A DNA stretch of 64,000 nucleotides, from positions 18,130,754-18,194,753 of the forward strand of contig JADWOT020000002.1 in NCBI GenBank assembly GCA_036345935.2. The letters are read 5' to 3'. The stretch is from Taenia hydatigena. Its lineage: Eukaryota; Platyhelminthes; Cestoda; Cyclophyllidea; Taeniidae. Below are positions 62,809-64,000 of this stretch, piece by piece. The notes beneath the pieces are model-generated. The model saw only the letters and a program-made list of their open reading frames with translations, did no database searches and was not told the origin of the DNA. The position numbers were made by a program, and so were the translations under genes. Position 1 is the first letter of the stretch. Each line of letters begins with the position of its first letter.

Positions 62809-64000
62809 CTCAGCAGAACAGCAAGTGGGAGAAGGGGGAGGGAAAATGAAATTAGTGTGCCATGAATCAGTCTCCAGAGAGGACTTGAAATGTTTAACGT
62901 CCGCTCCCATCAACTGCTTCTAGTCAGCAAACCATGCACAGGGTGCCAATGCGCATTGATGCTTTGCAGTAATAGCATTCTGCAACTTTAATTCACCCCT
63001 TGCTCGTGCTATAATTGTTATAGCGTAAACTGTCCTTAAATGACCTTAGCTGCTTTACAAGAAAGAAGGAAGCATGTGCGATTGACCTTCATACGACAAG
63101 CGTAAGACCAGAACCGTGTGCCTCGGTCAGCTGGTGTTATGATTTGGTCTTGCGGTCAGTAAGACATCGAACACTGCCAAGACATGCGCTTACACCCGCT
63201 AGCCTCGGTGATCTCTTACAGTTGCTCAAAGCTGTTATTTCAGTAAAAGTCCAGCACCGTTTGGAAACCTCTACCTACAGCTACCACCAATGGCTACCTC
63301 TCGTGCATGTTATTTGTAGCCTGACAAAACAACTTCGTTAGAGTGGACTTATCAAATCCTTTTATTCGAAATGCCAGCATCAGTAAGATATGGCAGATGT
63401 GTTGCAGAGTACAAGGGACCATTCCAGTATTTTAATGTGTCCGAGAGCTGAGAATACCTCACCATTTTAATGTCGTCGACATTGTTCATCTAGGCTACGC
63501 TGCTTGATTAACACTGACTTGTCGGTATCCCGAATACAAACGCTACAATGAGTATAATTCTACTCTGACTTGTATGGTACATTGTGAAGAAAGGGCGTCC
63601 AACAACTCATTTGATCAATTCCACCTGCAAATTGCTCCTATATTCGACTACATCAGCCCTTGAACAGGGTCGTTGAAATGAAATTAATGGCAAGCAAAAG
63701 TAGGGTGATTGTCCAGGCATCAAATTTGCATGAGTGCCGACGAATAGATAAACGAGGTAGAGGTCATTTAACATTGGCATCGGTTGTTGCATTTCCACAT
63801 CAGAGCAACTTGAACTACATTTTGCTTTATTCGCTCCATTCGGTGCTCGAAACTAGTTGAGAGAAGTGCAGTTTGCTCTCTCATGTAACTTAGAGCAAAT
63901 TTGCCGACACGGTAAAGAGGATTCCCGCAGCTGTCATCATTTGGAATTAAAGTGGTATTAACAAAAACGACATTCTTTGATCACTGGCTTCCGAGATTAC
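62809..64000. other. No gene recognised to the window end
   Basis: Only chance frames such as 63144-63341 (+) and 63798-63607 (-). Confidence 0.45.

Noticed and set aside
1..64000. CRISPR arrays, operons, bacterial promoters or phage genes
   Set aside because: No regular short repeats with unique spacers and no packed same-strand genes; the window is eukaryotic with introns.
1..64000. tRNA, rRNA or spliced-leader RNA genes
   Set aside because: I scanned for tRNA B-box-like motifs and rRNA-like conserved strings and found none I could fold by eye; a covariance-model search would be decisive.

Overview
The window looks like a flatworm genome, most probably a tapeworm. The few genes that can be read have several short exons with canonical GT..AG introns, often only 74-85 bp. 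They are separated by long AT-rich non-coding stretches, with no operons or ribosome binding sites. The best gene is a secreted CAP/SCP (venom-allergen-like) protein with the short-intron layout typical of flatworms. The tapeworm assignment is an inference; no ribosomal or mitochondrial marker is present.

Layout. 1-6.6 kb: mostly empty apart from a minus-strand open reading stretch (2.63-3.19 kb) with six cysteines followed by a Ser/Thr-rich, mucin-like tail that is frameshifted near its end. 6.66-8.08 kb: two inverted, decayed copies of the first exon of an M1-type aminopeptidase. 11.2-22.25 kb: a large inverted duplication. Its central 1,996 bp (13229-15224 against 19439-21434) aligns without a gap and appears identical base for base, while the flanking parts of the same arms are clearly diverged. 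The spacer and the right arm carry a 1 kb direct duplication (18.0/19.0 kb), and a third, older copy of the same family lies at 41.65-43.65 kb. 22.95-24.46 kb: fibronectin type III exons plus a hydrophobic tail exon, recalling the small FnIII surface antigens of taeniid larvae. 29.6-30.4 kb: a two-exon MARCH-type membrane RING-CH ubiquitin ligase on the minus strand. 44.34-44.82 kb: a nine-copy 53-bp minisatellite. 46.6-51.1 kb: several unassigned candidate exons, purine-rich tracts and a diverged tandem duplication. 57.4-59.2 kb: weak minus-strand exon candidates. 59.6-60.9 kb: the complete five-exon CAP gene with a poly(A) signal. 61132-61731: a 600-base assembly gap. 62.6-62.8 kb: a fragment bounded by very good splice sites but with no clean reading frame.

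The genes do not form a pathway. The themes are host-interface-type proteins (a secreted CAP protein, an FnIII surface protein, a mucin-like relic) and duplicated, decaying sequence. Nothing here is a clearly new molecular system. The most unusual object is the inverted duplication with a homogenised core. Identity statements come from reading aligned segments by eye, not from computed alignments.
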